Source: Ferruginibacter sp.
GTDB lineage: Bacteria > Bacteroidota > Bacteroidia > Chitinophagales > Chitinophagaceae
Assembly: GCA_019638575.1 (NCBI GenBank)
Contig: JAHBTN010000006.1
Span: 1-64,000, forward strand
Length of the DNA: 64,000 nucleotides
Direction of reading: 5' to 3'
Positions 1 to 5,693 of this stretch are shown here, one piece after another. Every line of letters begins with the position of its first letter. The stretch's first letter is position 1. Below the pieces are notes generated by a model. The model saw only the letters and a program-made list of their open reading frames with translations, ran no database searches and had not been told where the DNA came from. The position numbers and the translations under genes are program-made.

Positions 1-124
1 TTGGCGGAAGCATACTTAAACATAATGCGGTCTTATGTGTTCGCTTCGCACAGCCACCCCACGCTTATGCAAGCATCCCAACGCAGTGGCTGTCACATAA
101 GTCGCCATTATGTTAAGTAGCCAA
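1..124. repeat. Long imperfect hairpin (nested inverted repeat)
   Basis: The ends TTGGC (1-5) and GCCAA (120-124) are complementary. Inside them, 13-39 pairs imperfectly with 94-119 (TACTTAA..CATAATG against CATTATGTTAAGTA), and ACAGCCAC (50-57) pairs perfectly with GTGGCTGT (86-93). A GCTT-ATGC-AAGC mini-hairpin sits at the tip. The left arm carries about 10 extra bases (40-49) that would bulge out. No coding potential is evident. It resembles the hairpin elements at 1257-1376 and 1964-2086 in design but not in core sequence. It begins at the window edge, so it may extend leftwards. The role is unknown. Confidence 0.7.
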
Positions 125-132
125 CACCATAG

Positions 133-162
133 CACTTTTTATCAAAAGTGAAGCCGTGCTTC
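133..162. repeat. Two adjoining short hairpins
   Basis: CACTTTT (133-139) pairs with AAAAGTG (144-150), followed at once by GAAGC (150-154) pairing with GCTTC (158-162). They lie directly after the long hairpin at 1-124 and belong to the same structured, gene-free stretch. The role is unknown. Confidence 0.5.
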
Positions 163-215
163 TGCCAACGCACCCCACCCGAAGAACCCCTACACCCCGC
201 CACCCTTTCAGCGGT

Positions 216-630
216 GCAGTAAAAAATAAAGCATGATTTGTTTTACGGCTATGTGCTTGCGGTAGGTTCATTCACTTCATCTCCATTTCGTTCAGGCGTT
301 GCGTTCATTCCGCTTTGCTTCATTCACTACACTATCCTTCACTGCATTTCGCCTACGTTCATTTCACCAACCTCAGCACCGCACAGCAAAAGCAATTCCT
401 TCTCTTCATTCCGCAAAGCCAACACACAGGCTTTCCGTGTCATGGCGTTTGCTTAACCCACGCTACAATAGCTTTTGTTTTTTGAAAAGTTACAAAAGCT
501 GCCAACGCTTCTAAGCAAACTGCTCATGCCACTCCAAGCCACCAACCCGATTTGCTCCATTTCGTTCAGTCATTGCATTTGCTCTTGACCCACCGCACCA
601 TAGAAAGCGGTATGCTTTATTTTTTCCTGC
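216..630. repeat. 415-bp gene-free segment bounded by 19-bp inverted repeats
   Basis: GCAGTAAAAAATAAAGCAT (216-234) is the reverse complement of 612-630 except for one base. The interior has a 15-bp direct repeat (CTCCATTTCGTTCAG at 281-295 and 555-569) and nested inverted repeats GTTTGCTTA/TAAGCAAAC (447-455/512-520) and AGCTTTTGT/ACAAAAGCT (470-478/492-500). Open frames across it are short, low in complexity and overlap one another, so I do not call a gene. It could be a structured DNA or RNA element or a decayed mobile element; no transposase is present. Confidence 0.6.
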
Positions 631-636
631 GAATTG

Positions 637-668
637 TTTACCCCAGCCAACCCGAAAAACTACCTTTG
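637..668 (+). promoter_or_regulatory. Bacteroidota-type promoter for the 673 gene
   Basis: TTTA (637-640), a 20-nt spacer, then TACCTTTG (661-668) fits the Bacteroidota -33/-7 pattern (TTTG-N19..21-TAnnTTTG). The start codon follows only 5 nt after the -7 box, so the transcript should have almost no leader. Confidence 0.55.
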
Positions 669-672
669 TGAT

Positions 673-1233
673 ATGAGAATAGCAATTTTAGTATGGGGTT
701 CTTTGTATTGGGATAAGCGGAATTTAGCAACAACAGATGAATGGTTTTACGATGGTCCTGTTCTACCAATTGAATTTGCCAGAATATCCAACGGCAATCG
801 GTTAACACTTGTAATAAAACCAGCTTTTGATAATGTAACCACCCTCTATGCAATATCAGCACATGATACTCTTGCAGCAGCCAGGGAAAACTTGCGTAGC
901 AGAGAAGGAACGGAAAATATCAATAACATTGGCTTCATTGATTTTACAACCAATACCCAACAAGTAAGACAGGCGAATGCTTTTATGATTGATATACTAA
1001 GTCAATGGAATACAGAAAAGAATTTTGATGCAATTATATGGTCTGATTTTTCGCCAAGATTTTCTGATGCAATCAACCAACAGTTCACACTTCAAAACGT
1101 AATCACTTTTATTGATAATCTGCCTGAAGCAGAAAAGCGTTCAGCACTGCAATACATTAGAAATACACCTCAACAAATTACTACACGATTTAGGAATGCA
1201 ATAGAACAACGATTTGAAGGAGCATACCTTTAA
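673..1233 (+). CDS. GGCT-like (gamma-glutamylcyclotransferase-fold) hypothetical protein
   Basis: The 186-aa product starts MRIAILVWGSLYWDKR and continues with GPVLPIEFARISNGNRLTL and a later LRSREG..NIG stretch. A glycine-serine turn after the first beta strand (WGSL, like the YGSL of GGCT proteins) and the ordered strand pattern suggest a GGCT-like fold, but I do not see a clear catalytic glutamate and cannot name a substrate. An in-frame TTG lies at 634, but the promoter occupies 637-668, so ATG 673 is the better start. The gene stands alone between two structured repeat elements. It may be cytosolic; no signal peptide or membrane segment is present. The function is unassigned and the fold is inferred from family resemblance. 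Confidence 0.7.
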   Translation: MRIAILVWGSLYWDKRNLATTDEWFYDGPVLPIEFARISNGNRLTLVIKPAFDNVTTLYAISAHDTLAAARENLRSREGTENINNIGFIDFTTNTQQVRQANAFMIDILSQWNTEKNFDAIIWSDFSPRFSDAINQQFTLQNVITFIDNLPEAEKRSALQYIRNTPQQITTRFRNAIEQRFEGAYL

Positions 1234-1256
1234 AAAATAAAAAACAAAGCAAAGTT

Positions 1257-1376
1257 AGGGCGGCACACACAAGCCCACGCTGATAAAAAACCAAAAGACT
1301 ACGGCATAAACACAAGCCCACCGCACAAGGCTATCATTTATTCCGTTTCCTTTTGGTTTTTTGCATTTGCCGCCCT
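1257..1376. repeat. Nested hairpin element, copy 1
   Basis: Outer stem AGGGCGGCA (1257-1265) with TGCCGCCCT (1368-1376). Second stem AAAAAACCAAAAG (1285-1297) with CTTTTGGTTTTTT (1350-1362). Third stem 1301-1310 with 1337-1346 (ACGG/CCGT plus ATAAA/TTTAT, one mismatch). Apical AGCC (1315-1318) with GGCT (1329-1332). The 52-nt core 1298-1349 recurs at 2009-2060 with a single difference. It lies 23 nt after the stop of the preceding gene. It is too elaborate for a plain terminator, and the role is unknown. Confidence 0.85.
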
Positions 1377-1477
1377 TTCAAGAGGCTTTCTTTTTTCTTT
1401 TTTTTTCCGGTTTTTTTTCTGTTTTCTTTTAAAAATGTATGCGAAGCGTAGCGGAGCAAATTTTAAATGCTCATACT

Positions 1478-1900
1478 ATGCACTGTCCAAAAGTTCACAG
1501 CTTCAATCCAAAAAATCAAACAACGGATTTTGATTTGTTCATTCTCTGCAAAGGGTTAAACAGTGGCAAGCCACTTGAAACACCTTGCCCCAACTGCTTT
1601 GTAATAGCTTGCAGAAATTCAGATGAATTTGATTTTTATAAAACGCTTTGCTTCGGTTTATGGAAGGCAAAGTACTTTCAACAGTTCCTTGTTGGCTCAG
1701 TCATTCCATTTTTAAGGATAGATGATTTCAGGGCTACCATTAAAACACAAACGGAAGCAGTTTCAAAAGATAAGTACGCCTTTGTAAAAGATGTTCACAA
1801 AGTGAAGCTGATTGAACGCAAGGAAAAGCAGATGAAGGAATATTTGTTGCTCTTAGCAGATGTAAAAAGGGCAATGATTTACCGCCACTTAAAAAGGTAA
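1478..1900 (+). CDS. DUF6943-like protein of accessory regions
   Basis: The product is 140 aa from ATG 1478; the same frame allows ATG 1439, which would add 13 residues. Visible features are FILCKGLNSGKPLETPCPNC (a Lys-Gly-x-Asn-Ser-Gly-Lys-Pro motif followed by CPNCF), an aromatic stretch YKTLCFGLWKAKYFQQFLVG, and a lysine/glutamate-rich helix near the C-terminus. From memory this matches the DUF6943 family, which is common on mobile or accessory DNA of Bacteroidota and has no known function. The CPxC pair could bind metal, but only one such pair is present. It sits between hairpin elements at 1257-1376 and 1964-2086. I chose 1478 because family members as I recall them have about 25 residues before the KG.NSGKP motif. 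Confidence 0.7.
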   Translation: MHCPKVHSFNPKNQTTDFDLFILCKGLNSGKPLETPCPNCFVIACRNSDEFDFYKTLCFGLWKAKYFQQFLVGSVIPFLRIDDFRATIKTQTEAVSKDKYAFVKDVHKVKLIERKEKQMKEYLLLLADVKRAMIYRHLKR

Positions 1901-1963
1901 TCCAAACGGCTGCCTTTTGCCGATGCACCGCTTTTGCTCATTCAAAATTTAAGATGCAAAGAT

Positions 1964-2086
1964 AGCAAGGCGGGCAACCGCACAGACCCACACTAAAAAA
2001 ACCAAAAGACTACGGCATAAACACAAACCCACCGCACAAGGCTATCATTTATTCCGTTTCCTTTTGGTTTTTTTATCCGCCTTGCT
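1964..2086. repeat. Nested hairpin element, copy 2
   Basis: Outer stem AGCAAGGCGG (1964-1973) with CCGCCTTGCT (2077-2086). Second stem of 14 bp, A7CCAAAAG (1995-2008) with CTTTTGGT7 (2061-2074). The core 2009-2060 equals 1298-1349 of copy 1 except for one G-to-A change. The outer stem has a different sequence from copy 1, and the second stem is one base pair longer, yet both remain perfectly paired. Like copy 1 it follows a small plus-strand gene. Confidence 0.85.
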
Positions 2087-2367
2087 GAGAGAAGCATCTA
2101 AATTTTTTCATTATGCAAAAGCATCCACGTATTTCAGCAGGCAGCCAGTCCGGCATTTGTCCTTTCACTTCAGTTGCTCTTTCATCGTTTGTTCCTGTTT
2201 CCCGTTTCGGGTATCAGCGTTACATCCGCAGGGCTTCTTTCAATTGGTGTCCTTCGCCTGGCATCAGGGTTTATAATCTTCCTTGCGGTTGCTGCCTGTG
2301 GGTTCATTCTACTGGTCAGCGTTTCCTTTCAGCTTTGCCCTTTTAGGGCATTGCTGAAAAAGAAAAA
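2087..2367. other. Gene-free stretch, no convincing feature
   Basis: Two overlapping plus-strand frames exist (ATG 2113 to 2346, TTG 2174 to 2398). The second would encode a short hydrophobic, lysine-tailed peptide of about 74 aa, but it lacks an ATG or promoter and runs through the terminator at 2368-2388. A GCCCT-TTT-AGGGC mini-hairpin lies at 2337-2349. I see nothing else. Confidence 0.4.
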
Positions 2368-2388
2368 GCCCCACCAAACTGGTGAGGC
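2358..2388 (-). terminator. Rho-independent terminator of the 249-aa gene
   Basis: Read on the minus strand: stem GCCTCACCA, loop GTT, stem TGGTGGGGC (2388-2368, one mismatch), followed by TTTTTCTTTTT. It lies 30 nt beyond the stop codon of the minus-strand gene at 2418-3167. Confidence 0.8.
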
Positions 2389-2417
2389 ATTTTCCTAACT
2401 GAAAGAAAGAACAACTT

Positions 2418-3167
2418 TTACGCAGCTTCAACGATGTTGAGGACGTTGTAAGCACCATTTTTTAAGGAGTACTGAACTCCGTTCACTTCCTGAAAGAACT
2501 CAATCAGCAGCAGGTAAAACTTAGTGCCAGCACCTACAGGAACACCGGCAGGGATAAGGTTTACAGGTGTGTTAGTTCCATCAATAGGAAGGTTTGTAAC
2601 AGGGCTGTATTCAATTGCACTGGTTCCATTGGTGAAGTCCACAACTGCATAAGCAGATTTCATACTGATATGAGTTGCCCCGGAAGGGTAAGAAATATCG
2701 TTGATTGGCACAAAGGCAGGAATGTTGATTGCTCCAGTACCAACAACCACAGTGAACGGAGCAAACATTACACCGCCTAAAGCTGCATTATCGTTGAAGT
2801 CAAAATCCTTCAACAGAGCCAATGCAGCAGGGTCTGCAATACCGATTGCAACTGTACGTTCACCCCTTGCGGAAGTGGTATCGTAGTTTTTAATCTGTGT
2901 CATGATTTGAGTTAAGCGGCTGGTAACACGGCTATCAGCAGCGTTCATCATCAAATTACGGACAGCATTGCGGAGCAATTTGCCAGCAGTTGCAGAGCTT
3001 CCAAACTCAGCACCGTTTTCACGGGTACGCTGAAAATTCGGGTCGTTTGCAATTCGTTCAGCAGAAACACCGCCTTTGGTTTTCACCAAATGACCGTCCT
3101 GCGTTTTGTAGAAAGTCAACTCATCCAGAGTGCCTTCAATTTTTAAAATACCTTTAAGTTTTGCCAT
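2418..3167 (-). CDS. Conserved Bacteroidota hypothetical protein (249 aa)
   Basis: The protein begins MAKLKGILKIEGTLDELTFY, followed by KTKGGVS and RIANDPNFQRTRENGAEFG. The middle part is helical (KLLRNAVRNLMM, RLTQIMTQIK), and the C-terminal 140 residues are rich in beta-branched residues and turns. No signal peptide, membrane segment or catalytic motif is visible. I recall close relatives as uncharacterised single genes in Bacteroidota accessory regions; the function is unknown. The gene has its own strong promoter (3233-3264) and its own terminator (2358-2388), so it is a monocistronic unit, divergent from the small gene at 3414. The first half (small basic start, RTRENGAEFG) recalls virion or structural proteins only vaguely, and I do not assign that. 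Confidence 0.8.
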   Translation of the reverse strand: MAKLKGILKIEGTLDELTFYKTQDGHLVKTKGGVSAERIANDPNFQRTRENGAEFGSSATAGKLLRNAVRNLMMNAADSRVTSRLTQIMTQIKNYDTTSARGERTVAIGIADPAALALLKDFDFNDNAALGGVMFAPFTVVVGTGAINIPAFVPINDISYPSGATHISMKSAYAVVDFTNGTSAIEYSPVTNLPIDGTNTPVNLIPAGVPVGAGTKFYLLLIEFFQEVNGVQYSLKNGAYNVLNIVEAA

Positions 3168-3207
3168 TGTCTAAACTTTTTATGGATTAGTAAATCTGTT
3201 TCGTTTT

Positions 3208-3225
3208 ATGCTGCTTTATCAGCAT
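3208..3225. repeat. Hairpin in the 5' leader of the 249-aa gene
   Basis: ATGCTG (3208-3213) pairs with CAGCAT (3220-3225) across a 6-nt loop. It falls between the promoter at 3233-3264 and the start codon at 3167, so it would be in the mRNA leader. Confidence 0.4.
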
Positions 3226-3232
3226 TTGAAAA

Positions 3233-3264
3233 CAAAAGTAGATGCACTATAAAGGCTCTGCAAA
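3233..3264 (-). promoter_or_regulatory. Bacteroidota-type promoter of the 249-aa gene
   Basis: On the minus strand TTTG (3264-3261), a 20-nt spacer, and TACTTTTG (3240-3233) match both halves of the Bacteroidota consensus. It predicts a leader of roughly 60 nt before ATG 3167. Confidence 0.75.
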
Positions 3265-3314
3265 TGTGCAAAGTCATCCGTTCCGTTTATTCCGCATTAT
3301 TCCAACAAACACAC

Positions 3315-3345
3315 TTTTACCGCCTATGAAAAACATTTATCTTTG
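3315..3345 (+). promoter_or_regulatory. Bacteroidota-type promoter of the small HTH-like gene
   Basis: TTTT (3315-3318), a 19-nt spacer, and TATCTTTG (3338-3345) precede the start at 3414. It is divergent from the promoter at 3233-3264; the two share the 246-bp intergenic space. Confidence 0.6.
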
Positions 3346-3413
3346 CAATATCACTATCATACTAAAAGCATAGCATCGGTATGGATAGTGTATTAAGTTG
3401 TATAATTGAAATA

Positions 3414-3602
3414 ATGAATAGACTGTGCATTTATCCTAAAGACATTCAGGTAATCACAGGCAGAAGCGACAGGTATGGAAGAAACCTCATCAAGAAGATT
3501 AAAGACCACTTCAAGAAGCAGCAACACCAGGTTGTTACTGTTGATGAGTTTTGCCAGTACATGGGCTTGCAACCGGAAACGGTTGCCAAGCAACTCAGGT
3601 AA
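3414..3602 (+). CDS. Small basic probable DNA-binding protein (62 aa)
   Basis: From ATG 3414 the product is MNRLCIYPKDIQVITGRSDR, then YGRNLIKKIKDHFKKQQHQ and TVDEFCQYMGLQPETVAKQL. An in-frame ATG at 3381 would add 11 residues, but MNRLC.YPKDI.xITGRS is the start I recall for relatives. The C-terminal part (DEFCQYMGLQPETVAKQL) looks like a helix-turn-helix, and the lysine-rich middle helix suits nucleic-acid binding. Small proteins of this type occur on Bacteroidota accessory elements with no assigned function. Its divergent arrangement with the 249-aa gene suggests it could act on the shared promoter region; that is an inference from position only. Confidence 0.65.
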   Translation: MNRLCIYPKDIQVITGRSDRYGRNLIKKIKDHFKKQQHQVVTVDEFCQYMGLQPETVAKQLR

Positions 3603-3653
3603 GTAGAAAACTTATCTTTGCTTTTGCCGATGATAAGGCACAGCACACCCTAC

Positions 3654-3718
3654 AGCCAACAACATTTTTTCCTTTCTTTGTTGAGTAGTTGCACTTGTTT
3701 TAGACACCTTTGTTGGCT
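3654..3718. repeat. 9-bp inverted repeat with pyrimidine-rich loop
   Basis: AGCCAACAA (3654-3662) pairs perfectly with TTGTTGGCT (3710-3718) across 47 nt. A promoter-like TATCTTTG (3613-3620) lies just upstream. It sits between the small HTH-like gene and the ORF6N gene. The GCCAAC/GTTGGC ends recall the TTGGC/GCCAA ends of the hairpin at 1-124. Confidence 0.5.
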
Positions 3719-3867
3719 ATTTGTTGCCCAATCACTGTAAGTGCCTGATAGTAAAGAAGACTTCAATTTTTGTATCGGAAAGTAACCGGCATTCAGTTTC
3801 TTCATTCATAAACGGGGATTGTTTATTTGAAAAATTTACATTAATATTCTGTTTTAAAATTTTGCCT

Positions 3868-4434
3868 ATGCAGGTTATCCAATCTATACAAAACAGGATT
3901 TTTGAAATTAGGGGAGAAAGGGTTATGCTTGATTTTGATTTGGCAGCCCTTTATGAAGTGGAAACCAAAGTATTTAACCAGGCGGTAAAACGAAATATAA
4001 AACGTTTTCCAAAAGATTTTATGTTTCAGCTTACTAAAGAAGAATGGGAAAGTTTGAGGCTTGATATTGAATTAAGGGAAAATCAGAAAAATCCTTTAAG
4101 GTCACAAATTGTGACCTTAAAGACTGGACGTGGCCAGCATACCAAATATCTCCCTTATGCTTTCACCGAACAGGGCGTAGCCATGCTGAGTGGTATCCTT
4201 AACAGCGACCGGGCTATTAATATGAACATTGCCATCATGCGGGCATTTGTAGAAATAAGGAGGATACTCATTCAGCAAAATGATATTCATGAACAACTGA
4301 AACTTATTAAAGAAAAAATAGGCGATCATGATGTACAGCTAAACCAAATTTATGATGCTATGGAAAATCTTTTGGATGAAAAGGTTGCTCAAAGAAAATG
4401 GGAAGACAGGGAGAGGATTGGATTTAGAAAGTAA
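3868..4434 (+). CDS. ORF6N-domain DNA-binding protein
   Basis: The 188-aa protein starts MQVIQSIQNRIFEIRGERVM and then shows the ORF6N (KilA-N relative, PF10543) signature: LDFDLAALYEVETKVFNQAV, KRNIKRFPKDFMFQLTKEEW, LRSQIVTLK and YLPYAFTEQGVAMLSGIL. The C-terminal third is a helical, probably coiled-coil segment (IRRILIQQNDIHEQLKLIKE). These proteins occur in phages and on bacterial genomic islands and are thought to bind DNA; targets are mostly unknown. The frame is open from 3721, but the domain starts a few residues after ATG 3868. It marks the right end of the accessory region. A 27-bp near-perfect palindrome lies inside the gene at 4095-4121. Confidence 0.9.
   Translation: MQVIQSIQNRIFEIRGERVMLDFDLAALYEVETKVFNQAVKRNIKRFPKDFMFQLTKEEWESLRLDIELRENQKNPLRSQIVTLKTGRGQHTKYLPYAFTEQGVAMLSGILNSDRAINMNIAIMRAFVEIRRILIQQNDIHEQLKLIKEKIGDHDVQLNQIYDAMENLLDEKVAQRKWEDRERIGFRK
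4095..4121. repeat. 27-bp palindrome inside the ORF6N gene
   Basis: TTTAAGGTCACAA (4095-4107), a central A (4108), and TTGTGACCTTAAA (4109-4121) form 13-bp perfect arms. It overlaps the codons for the conserved LRSQIVTLK motif. It may be a binding site for the encoded protein or a by-product of codon choice. Confidence 0.6.
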
Positions 4435-4609
4435 AGGAGGTTTCCAGTTTCTCCACCAACATTGGTTAGTAGTAATAAACCAATTCTTATATGTAACAAC
4501 AATTTTGTTGAGCCATTTTTTTAGCCCACGCTGTGGCATTGTGTGAAATAGTAAGAATTTTATTTTCGCTACTTGTGCCACTAATAAAGTGACTGGTTTC
4601 GAAAAATAA

Positions 4610-5122
4610 TCAAGCCCTCATCTCAACTTTAAAAGCAAGACTTAAATACGAGAAATATTTTCCCTGTGTGTTACCTGATACTGCTATCCACTCCTGTCCG
4701 TTTATATCAGTTTTGTTATGTGCGCTGCTTGCTGCCTCGCCAATACCAATTAATGCGTCATCGCTTTTTAAACGAAATGCATACACTTTGCCTTTGTGAA
4801 GCGGTAAGCCCGATAACGGAAATGCAACCCATTTACCTGTTGTGTCTGCAGTAAACTCAACAGTTGAATTTGCCATTACAGGCCCCCAAATTTTCCCTTC
4901 GGGGTCAAACTCATGTATAGTTAATTCGATATTACCTTTATTGGTAACATGGTTCGATAAAATTTCAATGCAACCCAATAGACCTTCTGTGGGGCAAATA
5001 AATGTTTGGCCGGTTATCCGGTCTTTTGTTTCACCATGCCTATGGCCAACCCACGATGTTGAATTATTTTTTACCTGTTGCACCACAGGTGTAAGTACGG
5101 AACTTGCTTGTACGTTTTTCAT
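4610..5122 (-). CDS. Orphan beta-rich protein (170 aa)
   Basis: I do not recognise the family. The sequence alternates short hydrophobic strands and polar turns throughout: QTFICPTEGLLGCIEILSNH, IELTIHEFDP, WVAFPLSGLPLHKGKVYAFR and YFSYLSLAFKVEMR. This is typical of a jelly-roll or beta-sandwich domain such as those that bind carbohydrates or form lectin-like surfaces. There is no signal peptide, lipobox or T9SS sorting domain, so export by a standard route is not indicated. It stands alone between the ORF6N gene and an AT-rich 255-bp spacer. The start at 5122 (MKNVQASSVLTPVVQQ) is the only plausible ATG. The function is unknown. Confidence 0.75.
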   Translation of the reverse strand: MKNVQASSVLTPVVQQVKNNSTSWVGHRHGETKDRITGQTFICPTEGLLGCIEILSNHVTNKGNIELTIHEFDPEGKIWGPVMANSTVEFTADTTGKWVAFPLSGLPLHKGKVYAFRLKSDDALIGIGEAASSAHNKTDINGQEWIAVSGNTQGKYFSYLSLAFKVEMRA

Positions 5123-5153
5123 ACGAATTATATTAAAGTATAAAAAAAGATTA

Positions 5154-5173
5154 GTTATTACTTGTATAATAAC
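5154..5173. repeat. 7-bp inverted repeat upstream of the 170-aa gene
   Basis: GTTATTA (5154-5160) pairs with TAATAAC (5167-5173), about 30 bp upstream of the start at 5122. It is a possible operator, but short and AT-rich, so chance is a fair alternative. The rest of the 5123-5377 spacer shows nothing clear. Confidence 0.3.
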
Positions 5174-5377
5174 AGGATTTTGGGTTTGATGTTTTATGTA
5201 TTTTGTTAAAAAATTTTAAATGATATAATAATTATATCTTTTTGTGAAGAGCTTATATAGTAGTATTAGAAGAGTGATTTAGTTTAATTCACGAAAAATT
5301 ACTAAGTAAATTAAGCAGAAAAATATCGAAATGGATTATTTATTTTCTTTACCCACTTTGTTTATATGCTTGAAAAA

Positions 5378-5632
5378 TTAAAATTTAAAATAAACGAACA
5401 GCCTGCCAAAGTTTTTGCTGTCGTTTTCAATACGATGATAAAGCGGCTTGATATGCGGCAACTGTAAAAATCGCTGAACTTTCTTTTTCAACTGCCCGCT
5501 GCCTTTGCCGGGGATGATTTCCACTTCCCGTATCTTTTTTTCAATAGCTTCTTCAAATGCCTGTAACAATGCATTGTCAATGGCTTTGCTGTTGTTGTAT
5601 ATGTCGTGCAGGTCAACTTTTATTTTTGCCAT
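5378..5632 (-). CDS. Stand-alone Smr-domain protein (84 aa)
   Basis: The whole protein is one Smr (small MutS-related) domain: KVDLHDI at residues 5-11, a helix with ALLQAFEEAIEKKIREVEII, then PGKGSGQLKKKVQRFL. The two hallmark motifs (DLHG and HGKGSG) appear as DLHD and PGKGSG, so the glycine of the first and the histidine of the second are replaced. Smr domains in MutS2 and related proteins act as DNA- or RNA-nicking or binding modules; loss of these residues may weaken cleavage. The gene has no close operon partner: the CvfB-like gene upstream on the same strand ends 61 nt away. It is cytosolic by absence of signals. Confidence 0.85.
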   Translation of the reverse strand: MAKIKVDLHDIYNNSKAIDNALLQAFEEAIEKKIREVEIIPGKGSGQLKKKVQRFLQLPHIKPLYHRIENDSKNFGRLFVYFKF

Positions 5633-5693
5633 TGCAATGAATTCTTAATGATATAATAATTTCTTTCAGGAAATTTATTTTACTGCCTTAAAC

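Noticed and set aside
238-514. Overlapping plus-strand frames of 70-72 aa
   Set aside because: They are rich in Ser, Phe and His, overlap each other out of frame, lie inside an inverted-repeat segment and have no promoter or family resemblance.
1257-2086. Ordinary rho-independent terminators
   Set aside because: The ends carry A/T runs like terminators, but the long conserved core, extra inner stems and separate outer stems go well beyond a terminator.
1257-2086. CRISPR repeats
   Set aside because: Only two copies, 600 bp apart, with a gene between; no spacer structure and no cas genes.
2064-2398. Three overlapping plus-strand frames, one hydrophobic
   Set aside because: Only the TTG-started frame looks membrane-like, it has no promoter, and it runs through the terminator of the opposite gene.
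1-3720. Integron attC sites
   Set aside because: The hairpins lack RYYYAAC/GTTRRRY boxes at both ends, the arms are perfectly symmetric in two copies, and no integrase is present. The cassette idea is kept only as a general layout.
1-4434. Prophage
   Set aside because: ORF6N proteins occur in phages, but no capsid, terminase, portal, tail or lysis gene is present.
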